Made by a program: the position numbers and the translations under genes. The notes beneath the pieces were generated by a model. That model searched no databases. It had not been told where the DNA came from and saw nothing but the letters and a program-made list of their open reading frames with translations. From positions 1-31,260 of the forward strand of contig DAIOCL010000026.1 of NCBI GenBank assembly GCA_036747335.1: 31,260 bases of DNA, written 5' to 3'. The first letter of the stretch is position 1; every line of letters begins with the position of its first letter. Below, in pieces: positions 7,919 to 16,138 of this stretch. Source of the stretch: UBA4660 sp002405435 (GTDB taxonomy: Bacteria > Bacteroidota > Bacteroidia > Flavobacteriales_D > Sanyastnellaceae).

Positions 7919-8398
7919 ATGACGACCATGAACAAGAACACGCTGATCATCATCTGGCTGGGCCTGCTCTTCGCTGCTCCGTTACTGCGCGCGCAGCCCG
8001 GGGCGGTAGCTGAAGACAAAATCAAACAGCTCCGCATTGCCTTTATTACCGAGAATCTTGAACTGACCAGCGCCGAGGCAGAAAAGTTTTGGCCGATATA
8101 CAATGCCTTCAGCAGGGAACAAAAGCTTACGCGCGACGAAATCCGCGAGATTCAGCGGGCCGACGCGGAGGGGACTGCTTCCGATGCACAAATACGGACC
8201 CACATCAACCGCATCCACGCGCTGCGCGCACAGGAAGCCGAGGCTGAAAAGCGCATGCTTCAGGAGGTCTTGCCCATCATCGGAGCCCGGCGCACCGGTG
8301 TGCTCATGGGACTGGAAGAAAAGTTCAGGCAGAAACTGCTCCAGCGGTTTCGTGAACGGCGCGCAGAGGGAACGGGCGGCCGGCGCTTCGGGAATTGA
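7919..8398 (+). CDS. Spy/CpxP-like periplasmic protein of the sigma locus
   Basis: A 159-residue exported protein. It has a signal peptide (hydrophobic core about residues 9-23, likely cleavage after Ala25 in LLRAQ). The mature part is predicted to be almost all helical and rich in charged residues: ITENLELTSAEAEKFWPIYN is the typical opening of Bacteroidota proteins often annotated as sensor of ECF-type sigma factor. They resemble the Spy/CpxP/LTXXQ family. The tail is very Arg-rich. The start may be ATG 7919 or ATG 7928; either leaves the signal peptide intact. It follows the membrane protein by 3 bp, so the three genes form one operon. A role in sensing or chaperoning misfolded envelope proteins is inferred from family and context. 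Confidence 0.8.
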   Translation: MTTMNKNTLIIIWLGLLFAAPLLRAQPGAVAEDKIKQLRIAFITENLELTSAEAEKFWPIYNAFSREQKLTRDEIREIQRADAEGTASDAQIRTHINRIHALRAQEAEAEKRMLQEVLPIIGARRTGVLMGLEEKFRQKLLQRFRERRAEGTGGRRFGN

Positions 8399-8428
8399 AT
8401 AGGTTGCCTCGCGGAATCTTCAGCGACC

Positions 8429-8758
8429 TCAGGCCTTTTTATCGGCCGACGGATCGACGACCCGGCGGTCGTGGGAAATACCGGACTTCTCCACCCGCAT
8501 ACGCCCCTGGTCAATTTTGATTACAAGGGTGAGTTCGGCGATTTCGACCACTTCTCCGTGGATGCCGCCTACCGTCATCACCTTGTCTCCGGGTTTGAGA
8601 TTTTCCTGAAACTTACGCGCTTCCTTAGCCCGTTTGACCTGCGGACGAATCATGAAGAAATACATGATCAGGAACATACCTCCCATAAGTATGAGGAATT
8701 GAAAACCTCCTCCCCCAGAACCCTGGGCGGGAGCAGCCTGAAGCAAAAAATAGTTCAT
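8429..8758 (-). CDS. yajC: Preprotein translocase subunit YajC
   Basis: A 109-residue protein with one N-terminal membrane span (about residues 19-38, GFQFLILMGGMFLIMYFFMI) followed directly by RPQVKRAKEARKFQENLKPG, the conserved family core, and a small cytoplasmic beta domain (GDKVMTVGGIHGEVVEI). YajC associates with SecDF and SecYEG in the inner membrane. It is the last gene of a minus-strand series of leucine dehydrogenase, nusB, DUF1573 lipoprotein and yajC, with 31 bp to the gene before it. The order nusB, DUF1573, yajC is common in Bacteroidota. It converges with the Spy-like gene across a 30-bp gap. Confidence 0.95.
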   Translation of the reverse strand: MNYFLLQAAPAQGSGGGGFQFLILMGGMFLIMYFFMIRPQVKRAKEARKFQENLKPGDKVMTVGGIHGEVVEIAELTLVIKIDQGRMRVEKSGISHDRRVVDPSADKKA

Positions 8759-8789
8759 TGCGAATTGGTAAATTGATTTGGCGGTGAAA

Positions 8790-9242
8790 TTAATGCTCTG
8801 GTCCCTTGACTTCGCCGGTTAAATGCAACCGTGTGGATGATGGAACCGTGTTGGCCTGCACATCAATGGTTTTGTCAATCTTTCCTACCCTGTTGTTGCT
8901 GTCAAATTCAATGGTAATGAATCCTGACGCGCCGGGCTGAATAACCCCCTGTGGCCAATCTTTGGGGGTGGTGCATCCACACGAAGGCACTACCTGCGAG
9001 ATGACCAGGGGCGCATTGCCCGCATTGACAAAACGAAAGCGCTGCTCCACCCGTTCCCCTTCTGAAACCACACCAAAATCCATGGTGGTGTTTTCAAATT
9101 TCAATTCAGGCAAGGGCTGATCACCTTCGCCAGAGGCGGTTTTGGGGAAGTTGATGATTTCGGGGGTAATCGCTTCAGGGGTATCGGCGCAGGAAGCCAG
9201 CACCCAGGGCATCAACGGTATAAGGATTGCGGCACGCAGCAT
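8790..9242 (-). CDS. DUF1573 lipoprotein
   Basis: A 150-residue predicted lipoprotein: a short hydrophobic signal ends in the lipobox LASC (Cys18). The mature part is a single DUF1573 Ig-like domain: FENTTMDFGVVSEGERVEQR, then FRFVNAGNAPLVISQVVPSC and GCTT, the family signature, and GFITIEFDSNNRVGKIDKTI. DUF1573 proteins are widespread in Bacteroidota; the exact role is not known. It lies between nusB (17 bp) and yajC (31 bp) in what looks like one operon, a conserved neighbourhood that may point to an envelope or secretion-related job. Confidence 0.88.
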   Translation of the reverse strand: MLRAAILIPLMPWVLASCADTPEAITPEIINFPKTASGEGDQPLPELKFENTTMDFGVVSEGERVEQRFRFVNAGNAPLVISQVVPSCGCTTPKDWPQGVIQPGASGFITIEFDSNNRVGKIDKTIDVQANTVPSSTRLHLTGEVKGPEH

Positions 9243-9259
9243 GGCGCTCTTTCTTTCGG

Positions 9260-10204
9260 CTATTCGACCAGACCCCTGCCGGTCTTCTTGATTTTTTTCT
9301 TCGTCTTGAGGTCGGCAAACAATTGGTCGAGCACTCCGTTGATAAAGGTACTGCTCTTGGGGGTTGAATAATACTTGGCCAGTTCGATGTACTCATTCAT
9401 GGTCACCTTAACCGGAATCTGGTCGAAGGTTTGAACCTCCGCCAGCGCCATCTTCATGAGCACCATGTCGCTGAGTGCAATGCGGTCGCTCTCCCAGTTC
9501 GTTGCCGCCTTGGCAATCATTTTTTCACTGGCTTCTCCCTGCGCCAGGGTGGCGCGCCAGAGGTCTATGGTGAATGCCTTGTCGTCATCATCTTCCTTCC
9601 AGAGCGGGAGCAGCACAATATCGTCGTCGTCTTCGGCAACACTTTTCAGGGTCTTCAGCACCATTCTGGCGGCAAGGTCAAGGTCGTCAGCCCAAAGTAC
9701 TGTCTGTTCTTCCAGGTGATCGTGCAGGCTTTCGAAATTGATCATTTCCCGCTTGAAAAACCTGAGCAAGTATTCGCGGTCGTGCGCAAATCCACGCTGC
9801 TTGCTGGCCATGTACTCTTTGTAATCTTCCGTTTCGGTCAGCTGCCTGAAAATACCCTTGAGCAGGTCTTTGTGTTCTGACCACGACAAGGCCCTGTCTT
9901 TGGCCTCCCTTGAGACCTTCTTGCTGTTGACAATCATGCGCAACAGTGCGTTGGCAACAAATTTTGTATTGGGGTGAAGATCCTCGGGCGAGGGAAGCTT
10001 TTTGTTTTTTCCCGCTTCAATTTTCTCAATCGCAATTCCCTGCATCTCCCCGATCAGCATAATCAGCATGAGGTACAGGTCTCTGAAACGCTCAAAACTC
10101 TGCAGCATGAGTTTCTCGTATTGCACGACATCAGGTTTGTCTTCGCTGTAATAGGCAAAGAAGAGTTGGTAAAGTTTGATGCGTATCTGGCGTCTGTTCA
10201 GCAT
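9260..10204 (-). CDS. nusB: Transcription antitermination factor NusB (long Bacteroidota form)
   Basis: A 314-residue protein that begins MLNRRQIRIKLYQLFFAYY, and whose last third is the recognisable NusB fold (about residues 205-300), including SDRIALSDMVLMKMALAEVQ, the VTMNEYIELAKYYSTPKS segment, and STFINGVLDQL. NusB binds boxA RNA with NusE (S10) and supports antitermination in rRNA operons. Enterobacterial NusB has about 140 residues; the Bacteroidota version carries roughly 170 extra helical residues in front of or within the domain, as here. It is followed by the DUF1573 gene 17 bp downstream and preceded by leucine dehydrogenase at 30 bp. Confidence 0.92.
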   Translation of the reverse strand: MLNRRQIRIKLYQLFFAYYSEDKPDVVQYEKLMLQSFERFRDLYLMLIMLIGEMQGIAIEKIEAGKNKKLPSPEDLHPNTKFVANALLRMIVNSKKVSREAKDRALSWSEHKDLLKGIFRQLTETEDYKEYMASKQRGFAHDREYLLRFFKREMINFESLHDHLEEQTVLWADDLDLAARMVLKTLKSVAEDDDDIVLLPLWKEDDDDKAFTIDLWRATLAQGEASEKMIAKAATNWESDRIALSDMVLMKMALAEVQTFDQIPVKVTMNEYIELAKYYSTPKSSTFINGVLDQLFADLKTKKKIKKTGRGLVE

Positions 10205-10234
10205 GTCTTGGGGGTATGGCGGGCGTTGGTTAGG

Positions 10235-11341
10235 TCAGAATGAAGTCTTAATGGATGCAATCGAAGCAATGCGTGCCTCTGCCATTTGGTTGGCCGCCAG
10301 GTAGGTCGGAATTTGGTCTTCCTTGCTTTTTTTGAATATGTTCAGCGTGGTATCGTAAATCTTCTCAGCCTGAGAAAGGGCGGCATCCTTGTTATAACCG
10401 ATAATTTCCCAGTAGCAGTTGATGATACCTCCGGCATTCACCACAAAATCGGGTGCATAAAGAATGCCCTTTTCCAACAATGCCTTTCCATGTACCTGCT
10501 CGTCTCTGAGTTGGTTGTTGGCTGCTCCGCAGATAATTGAACTGCTTAGCACCGCAAGGCTTTCGTCGTTTACCGTGGCACCCAGGGCGCATGGGGCATA
10601 AATATCCATGGGATAACTGTACACAGCGTCCGGGGCTACCACCTCCACTTTGTGCGTTGCGGTAACTGCCTTGAGCCGGTCTTCGAATATGTCAGCTACA
10701 GCCACCCGCGCACCTTCCCTGATCAGGTGGTCTACGAGGTAGGCACCTACATGCCCGACCCCCTGCACCAATACACGCTTTCCTTCTATGGAGTCGCTAC
10801 CGGTCGCTTCTCTGACTGATGCTTTCATGGCCATATATACGCCGAAGGCTGTGACAGGACTGGGGTCTCCGCCACCACCGAGGTAAGGCGGCAGTCCGAC
10901 TACATGGTCGGTTTCAAGCTTGACAAACTCCATGTCGCGGGTGCTGATGCCTACATCTTCTGCAGTAATGTACCGGCCTGCGAGGCCATTGACAAAGCGA
11001 CCAAAACGACGCATCAACGCTTCGTTCTTAACGGTTCTGGGATCGCCGATGATCACCGCTTTGCCACCGCCGATATTCAGTCCTGCCACGGCATTTTTAT
11101 AGGTCATGCCGCGGGAAAGCCTGAGCACATCCGTGAGGGCCTCTGCTTCTCCGGCGTAATTCCACATTCGGGTACCGCCTACGGCCGGACCAAGGGTGGT
11201 GTTGTGAATCGCGATGATGGCGCGCAATCCTGTGGCCTTATCCTGACAGAAGACTACCTGTTCATGGTCGTTGATTGCCATCCTGTCGGTGACAGCTGTA
11301 TGGGCAGACCGCTCGGGCGATTTGGCTGTGGATTCAATCAT
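10235..11341 (-). CDS. Leucine dehydrogenase (Glu/Leu/Phe/Val dehydrogenase family)
   Basis: A 368-residue NAD-dependent amino-acid dehydrogenase that interconverts leucine, valine or isoleucine and their 2-oxo acids. Conserved landmarks: VGGTRMWNY, GMTYKNAVAGLNIGGGKAVI with the substrate and catalytic lysines, YITAEDVGIST, the Rossmann loop VLVQGVGHVG, and the IYAPCALGATVNDES and CGAANNQL segments, all very close to Bacillus leucine dehydrogenase. The start is set at the ATG at 11341 (AAGGAA just upstream), which removes 21 residues without family support. It appears to be the first gene of the series leading into nusB. Its product supplies branched 2-oxo acids, precursors of the iso-branched fatty acids common in Bacteroidota (inference). 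Confidence 0.93.
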   Translation of the reverse strand: MIESTAKSPERSAHTAVTDRMAINDHEQVVFCQDKATGLRAIIAIHNTTLGPAVGGTRMWNYAGEAEALTDVLRLSRGMTYKNAVAGLNIGGGKAVIIGDPRTVKNEALMRRFGRFVNGLAGRYITAEDVGISTRDMEFVKLETDHVVGLPPYLGGGGDPSPVTAFGVYMAMKASVREATGSDSIEGKRVLVQGVGHVGAYLVDHLIREGARVAVADIFEDRLKAVTATHKVEVVAPDAVYSYPMDIYAPCALGATVNDESLAVLSSSIICGAANNQLRDEQVHGKALLEKGILYAPDFVVNAGGIINCYWEIIGYNKDAALSQAEKIYDTTLNIFKKSKEDQIPTYLAANQMAEARIASIASIKTSF

Positions 11342-11432
11342 GATTTCCTTGCAATTTACCCGATCGCATACCGGGTTTCGGGGGCGAATGTACACCGGAG
11401 GCAAGGGAACGGGGTGCTCCTGCTTTATTAAA

Positions 11433-11450
11433 TTGTGCCAAAAGGCACAA
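11433..11450 (-). terminator. Hairpin downstream of the DUF423 gene
   Basis: On the minus strand TTGTGCC-TTTT-GGCACAA is a perfect 7-bp stem followed by TTTAATAAA, a fair terminator for the DUF423 gene. An outer pair CCTGC...GCAGG (11419-11455) brackets it with a bulge, so the structure might instead be regulatory for leucine dehydrogenase. Confidence 0.45.
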
Positions 11451-11515
11451 GCAGGACAATGCCCCTTCTATGGGCGCAGCAACGGCTGAGGTGTGCATGT
11501 ATGTGCTTCTTTCTG

Positions 11516-11908
11516 TCATGCCTTCCTGTCTTTTTTTATGGCGAGGGCCGCGGCGATCCAACCGGCCGCAAAACACAGACCCCCCAGGGGTGTAATGGGG
11601 CCCAACACGCTGGCAAACGCGCCGTGTTGCACCGCCGGAATCGAAAGCCCATAAAGAGAACCGCTGAAGCATACCGTGCCGGCGAATAAAAGGCGGTTAG
11701 CCAGGCGAAACCTGTCTGGGTCTGCAAGCGCCAGCACTAACATACCCACGCTATGGACAAAATGGTAGAGCACCGCGGTCTTCCAGACCTCCAGTTGTTG
11801 TTCGCCGAGCAGCGGCCTCAGCCAGTGCGCGCCAAATGCGCCCAGCGTTACCGCAAGGGCCAGCAGTAAACAGGCAAGAAAGGCAAAGCGGTTTTGCTTG
11901 GTGTTCAT
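11516..11908 (-). CDS. DUF423 small membrane protein (YgdD/YwdK-like)
   Basis: A 130-residue integral membrane protein with about four spans and the DUF423 landmarks: LGAFGAHWLRP near residue 24, the YHFVHSVGMLVLAL helix, then FSGSLYGLSIPA and GPITPLGGLCFAAGW. The start at the ATG at 11908 (MNTKQNRFAF) fits the family length; an earlier in-frame start at 11974 adds 22 unsupported residues. Function is unknown for the whole family. It is on the same strand as leucine dehydrogenase but separated by 174 bp with a hairpin, so it is probably a separate unit. Confidence 0.9.
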   Translation of the reverse strand: MNTKQNRFAFLACLLLALAVTLGAFGAHWLRPLLGEQQLEVWKTAVLYHFVHSVGMLVLALADPDRFRLANRLLFAGTVCFSGSLYGLSIPAVQHGAFASVLGPITPLGGLCFAAGWIAAALAIKKDRKA

Positions 11909-12006
11909 GGAGCCGTTCAGTGAGAAAATCGGCGCAAGTATAGCACCGGATGACCCAACTGCGCCGGTCAGCAAGTCCTGCTGCCCTCTCCGTACCGCAT
12001 TTCGGT

Positions 12007-12040
12007 AAAAAAAACGCCCCCCCGGAAACCGGGAGGGCGC
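12007..12040 (-). terminator. Strong terminator of the FG-GAP protein gene
   Basis: Read on the minus strand, GCGCCCTCCCGG-TTT-CCGGGGGGGCG is a long GC stem (with a G-T pair) followed by eight Ts. It lies about 20 bp after the stop codon of the gene ending at 12062. Confidence 0.85.
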
Positions 12041-12061
12041 TGTTAGGGGTAGTTGAAAAGC

Positions 12062-14893
12062 TTATTCCACGATAACCCTGTTGACCACGGGAACACCGTC
12101 AAAAGTGGTCTCCAGCTGATACATGCCCGCTGCCAGGTTGGACGTATCAAGGGTCCATACCCGTGTACCTGCCGCAATCACACCGGGCTCCTGAGCCACT
12201 ACGATACGGCCGCTGGTATCCATCAACCGGTACTGCACCCTTTTGGCCTGGTTGAGTTGCACCTGGAGATTCAACAGGTCGCCGGCAGGATTCGGATAGA
12301 CCGACAGCGATTGCAATCCGCCTACTTCTTCGGTACCCAGCAGAATAACCTGCACTTCTTCGCGGTCTGACGGACAGTCGAACACCGGTGTAGAAACGGA
12401 CCAGTCGTAGAAGAAATAGTAATAGTTGTCAAAATCATCGCCCTGCACGTTGGTACCGGTGATCGTCGCCAGTGCACCTACAGCATAGGGAAAATCATAG
12501 GGTTCGTCTACGTTGATGTTGCGGTCGCGCCAGAGCTGGGGATTCATGTTGGTGCAGCGGATGCCGTAGCCTTCTCCCTGCGCGATGACAAAGCCCAGTT
12601 CACCGATGGATTCTCCCTGCGGAATGTCAACCGAGCCCGAAACAACGGTGTTACCCGCTTCATCCACTACTTCGATGGTGCGAGCACCCGCATTTCCGGC
12701 AAATACCTTTACCGCATCCAGGATAATGTCTTCATGGGCATCAAAGACGAGGTAATAGTTGGGGCTGTTGTGGTATTGTCCTTCTTCATTGACCAGTTTT
12801 CCGCCCGCCCCGGTTTCGCCGCCGTGCAGCAGGGCGTCTTCAACCCAATAACTGGTATTGATGTAAATGGTCGGGGTGGTGAAGGAGTTTCCGGTAGCCA
12901 CGGGGGTCGTTGCCAACGCGCTGTCATACCAGCGCACGTTGCTGCCGGCAGCCGTGAAAGTGGCCTCACCAAATTCTTCCAGCACAATATCGGCAACAAC
13001 AGGGGTTTCCGGGGCATCGAATACCTCGACATGGAAATCAGCCGAAGCCTGGGTGGAGCAATTGCCCGTCACCGAAACCGAATAATCACCTGTCTGGGTT
13101 ACGGTAATGGCCTGGGCGGCGCTTCCGTTGCTCCACGACCACGCATTGCCATCCGTAGCGCTCAGCTGCACGCTTCCGCCTTCACAAAACTCCACCGCAC
13201 CATCGGCGGTTACCGTGGGCACAGGGTCAGGGGTTACTGTTACCTGCACACTGTTGGAGGTGCCGGCGCAACCTTCTTCATCCCAAACGATCAGGCTGTA
13301 ATTGCCTTCACCGCTCACCTCAAGTTCGGCTTCATGAGAACCATTGCTCCAGATATAATCGCCTCCGACCTCAACAATTTCGAGCACGACCGTTTCACCC
13401 GGACACAGGTCTGTGTCGCCCGTGGCGGCAATCTCAGCGCCCGGTGCTGCACAAACGGTTTCCACTACGTTGTGCCAGGTGTCAACATCCGGATTTTCAA
13501 TCACAGTCACCAGTCCGGAAGGCCAGTAAATGACGGCAAGGTCAACCGATGTAGCTGAGCCCAGGCCGAAGTGAGCGGCAAAACAATTGGATATGCCATA
13601 ACTCTCGCCTGCTCGCACCTCGCGGATCTGCACGCCCCATGCGCCGTGAATTTCCACCAGTGCCCCTACCGCATCGCGGCTGGAAACTGTTCCTTCGAGG
13701 TCGAAAACTACGAAGTGGTTGGCTCCGCCGTCATTGAGGAACAAACGGTCCTGGTGGCTGAAGTCCGGATCGATGTAGCCGTCTCCATAGCTGGCATACA
13801 CGTCCAGGTAACCGTCGCGGTTGAGGTCACCGATACCAAAGCTGTGCATCACGTCGTTGTTTTGAAACGTATTGTCAACTTCGGTAAAGGTCATGTCGCC
13901 GTTGTTGCGGTAATAGCCGTGTGCTCCGCCCGCATGAATCAGGTCGACCCACCCGTCGTTGTCGAAATCGGCGAGTTTGGCCTGCAGGAAGAAACCGCTG
14001 ACCTCCAGCCCTGAGCCCGCTGTAACGTTGGTGAAGTAGCCATAGCCATCGTTTTCGTACAACTGGAGCGTAGCGCTGTGGGTGGTGATGAGGCAGTCAA
14101 AGTCTCCGTCATTGTCGACATCGGCAAAATCCGATGTCCATGACTGCTCCAGGTTTACCAGTCCGCGCTCGTGGGCCTTGTCCTCGTAGTTGTTGTTGCC
14201 ATCGTTGACCAGCAACACATTGGTTCTGCGCGGATCGTAAGGGTCATTCACAAACTGGCGGCACTTGGCAATGAAACAATCAATATCACCGTCCCTGTCG
14301 AAATCGGTCCATACGCTGCCGTAATTGCCGCTGTTGTCGCTGCCTGGGTAAATGGTCATGTCAATCATTGTCTGGTCGGGCAACAACGTTCCCAGGCTAT
14401 TATTACGCCACAGGTGGCTTTCGCCATCATCATGGCACATGAAGGCATCGAGCCAGCCATCATTGTTGATATCGGCAAAATTGCAGGCTTGTGAAAACAC
14501 GGTGTAATCGTCGTCAAGGTCAGCACCGGCGAAGTTGTCGGGGCCGTTGATGTTCGTGAGGTGCACGCCATCGTAGTAGCCTCCGGTCAGTACATCGCGG
14601 TGCCCGTCATTATCGACGTCCGCCACGCACATGCCCCACTGCTGCTCATCGCTTACAGTGCCGAAAAAATGCTCGTCGAATGACCCGTCGCTTTGCTGGT
14701 ACAATACGTACAGGTCGAGGCTCTCGTCTAGCACCACGATGTCATCGAAGCCATCGCTGTTCATGTCGGTTACGCCCACACAGCCGCCGCTGAAAAAAGA
14801 AGACGGGAGCAGGCCGTTGCTCATGGTAAACGTTTGTGCAGCCAGCGCGGAAGAGAGTGCAGCCAGCCAAAGTGAAAGGTAAATTTTCCTCAT
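12062..14893 (-). CDS. Secreted FG-GAP/VCBS and UnbV-domain protein with T9SS sorting signal
   Basis: A 943-residue secreted protein. Residues 1-19 are a signal peptide (SSALAAQ). Seven calcium-binding-type D-x-[DN]-x-DG motifs follow, at about residues 43, 92, 141, 198, 258, 309 and 356 (for example DVDNDGDFD, DFDNDGWVD), forming an FG-GAP/VCBS beta-propeller. Residues about 391-470 are an ASPIC/UnbV domain (FDLEGTVSSRDAVGALVEIH, then YWPSG), the usual partner of such propellers in CRTAC1-like proteins. Two Ig-like modules with WSNGS sequences follow, then a roughly 150-residue module of unknown kind. The last 80 residues (SVYPNPAGDLLNLQ ... AAGMYQLE) are a T9SS type-A sorting domain, so the protein is probably exported through the outer membrane and surface-anchored. 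Role unknown; adhesion or carbohydrate binding is plausible. It stands alone with its own terminator. Confidence 0.9.
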   Translation of the reverse strand: MRKIYLSLWLAALSSALAAQTFTMSNGLLPSSFFSGGCVGVTDMNSDGFDDIVVLDESLDLYVLYQQSDGSFDEHFFGTVSDEQQWGMCVADVDNDGHRDVLTGGYYDGVHLTNINGPDNFAGADLDDDYTVFSQACNFADINNDGWLDAFMCHDDGESHLWRNNSLGTLLPDQTMIDMTIYPGSDNSGNYGSVWTDFDRDGDIDCFIAKCRQFVNDPYDPRRTNVLLVNDGNNNYEDKAHERGLVNLEQSWTSDFADVDNDGDFDCLITTHSATLQLYENDGYGYFTNVTAGSGLEVSGFFLQAKLADFDNDGWVDLIHAGGAHGYYRNNGDMTFTEVDNTFQNNDVMHSFGIGDLNRDGYLDVYASYGDGYIDPDFSHQDRLFLNDGGANHFVVFDLEGTVSSRDAVGALVEIHGAWGVQIREVRAGESYGISNCFAAHFGLGSATSVDLAVIYWPSGLVTVIENPDVDTWHNVVETVCAAPGAEIAATGDTDLCPGETVVLEIVEVGGDYIWSNGSHEAELEVSGEGNYSLIVWDEEGCAGTSNSVQVTVTPDPVPTVTADGAVEFCEGGSVQLSATDGNAWSWSNGSAAQAITVTQTGDYSVSVTGNCSTQASADFHVEVFDAPETPVVADIVLEEFGEATFTAAGSNVRWYDSALATTPVATGNSFTTPTIYINTSYWVEDALLHGGETGAGGKLVNEEGQYHNSPNYYLVFDAHEDIILDAVKVFAGNAGARTIEVVDEAGNTVVSGSVDIPQGESIGELGFVIAQGEGYGIRCTNMNPQLWRDRNINVDEPYDFPYAVGALATITGTNVQGDDFDNYYYFFYDWSVSTPVFDCPSDREEVQVILLGTEEVGGLQSLSVYPNPAGDLLNLQVQLNQAKRVQYRLMDTSGRIVVAQEPGVIAAGTRVWTLDTSNLAAGMYQLETTFDGVPVVNRVIVE

Positions 14894-15034
14894 GCGGTTT
14901 TAAATGTTTTGTATGTAGTTGACCTGTATTAAGATGCGGGTTTTACAGCCGGGCCAAAGTAGCAGATACCCGCCTTCCCGGAAGGGTAAGAAATGTTAAC
15001 TTTCTTGCAAGGTTGGACGGCCAATAGATGATTT

Positions 15035-15811
15035 TCAGGACTTCTTGGCCCTTTCCCAATAGACATCCATTTCTGACAGGGTCATTGTGCCCAGTTCTTT
15101 GCCGTCCTTCTTGCTTTCAGACTCGAGAAACTGGAAACGTTTGATGAATTTGCGGTTGGTGCGTTCAAGCGCATCCTCCGGGTTAACACCGATAAAGCGG
15201 GCGTAGTTGATCAGGGCAAAGAGCACATCTCCGAATTCGTCTTCCAGTCTGGCGGGATCTGTGTTGCCGTCTGCCTCCGCTTTGAGTTCTCCGAGTTCTT
15301 CCTGCACCTTATCCCAGACTTGTTCCGGCCGCTCCCAGTCGAACCCCACGCCACGTGCCTTGTCTTGAATCCGCTGTGCCTTGACTACGGCGGGCAGCGA
15401 GCGCGGCACACCCTCCAACACGCTGGTTTTTCCTTCCCGCAACTTGAGTTTTTCCCAGTTTGCCTTCACCTCTTCCTCATCGGCCACCTTCACATCACCA
15501 TAAATGTGTGGGTGCCTGGCTACCAGTTTTTCGCAAATCGCATTGAGCGCATCTCCGATATCAAACGACCCCTCCTCTGAAGCAATTTTAGCATAAAAAA
15601 CCATATGCAGCAGGAGGTCTCCGATTTCCCCCCGCATGCCGTCGCGGTCGCGGTCGAGAATGGCATCCCCCAGTTCGTACACCTCCTCAATGGTCAGGTG
15701 CCTCAGGCTTTCCATGGTTTGTTTGCGGTCCCACGGACAGCCTGCCCGCAGTTCGTCCATGATGGTGAGCAGACGCGCAAAGGCTTCTTTTTTTTGTTCG
15801 AGGGTGTTCAT
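15035..15811 (-). CDS. mazG: Nucleoside triphosphate pyrophosphohydrolase MazG
   Basis: A 258-residue all-helical NTP pyrophosphatase that hydrolyses (d)NTPs to NMP and pyrophosphate. It has the two tandem MazG domains of the full-length family: LRAGCPWDRKQTMESLRHLT with the metal-binding TIEEVYELGDAI in the first, and ELGELKAEADGN with LEDEFGDVLFALINYARF in the second. The start at the ATG at 15811 aligns with E. coli MazG; an upstream TTG at 15832 overlaps a promoter-like TTCCTTTG and is less likely. It is divergent from acylphosphatase with only 32 bp between the two start codons. No mazE/mazF toxin-antitoxin pair is present. Confidence 0.94.
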   Translation of the reverse strand: MNTLEQKKEAFARLLTIMDELRAGCPWDRKQTMESLRHLTIEEVYELGDAILDRDRDGMRGEIGDLLLHMVFYAKIASEEGSFDIGDALNAICEKLVARHPHIYGDVKVADEEEVKANWEKLKLREGKTSVLEGVPRSLPAVVKAQRIQDKARGVGFDWERPEQVWDKVQEELGELKAEADGNTDPARLEDEFGDVLFALINYARFIGVNPEDALERTNRKFIKRFQFLESESKKDGKELGTMTLSEMDVYWERAKKS

Positions 15812-15843
15812 TCCGTGCGTACGTTCGTGCAAAGGAACAACGA

Positions 15844-16110
15844 ATGAGATATTGCATCAGCATACGGGGCAAGGTTCAGGGGGTATGGTTTCGCAAGCAT
15901 GCACACGACAAGGCCATGTCACTTGGCCTGAAGGGTTTTGTGAAAAATCTTCCCGATGGCAGCGTTTATTGTGAGGTGGAAGGGGGATTCGCACAACTGG
16001 AGGCCTTTGCCGATTGGTGCAGCACGGGCTCTCCGCTGTCTGAAGTGAGCGGCGTAGCGGTCAGCCGGGAAGAAAATGCCGGGTTCCTTACCTTCGAGAT
16101 TGTGGGGTAA
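15844..16110 (+). CDS. acyP: Acylphosphatase
   Basis: An 88-residue complete acylphosphatase, which hydrolyses acyl phosphates such as acetyl phosphate. The active-site loop GKVQGVWFR holds the phosphate-binding arginine (Arg17), and GFVKNLPDGSV supplies the catalytic asparagine (Asn35). Length is normal for the family. It is divergent from mazG, whose start is 32 bp away, and convergent with the ABC permease gene, whose end is 28 bp away; no operon partner. Confidence 0.95.
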   Translation: MRYCISIRGKVQGVWFRKHAHDKAMSLGLKGFVKNLPDGSVYCEVEGGFAQLEAFADWCSTGSPLSEVSGVAVSREENAGFLTFEIVG

Positions 16111-16138
16111 ACGGAGGTGCACCGCTAGGGAGTTCTGT

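Noticed and set aside
12734..13558. A 274-codon open frame on the plus strand
   Set aside because: Antisense to the FG-GAP protein gene, whose reading frame is fully supported by repeats, signal peptide and sorting domain.
15035..15811. mazG as part of a toxin-antitoxin system
   Set aside because: MazG here is a stand-alone NTP pyrophosphohydrolase; there is no mazE or mazF next to it, only acylphosphatase.
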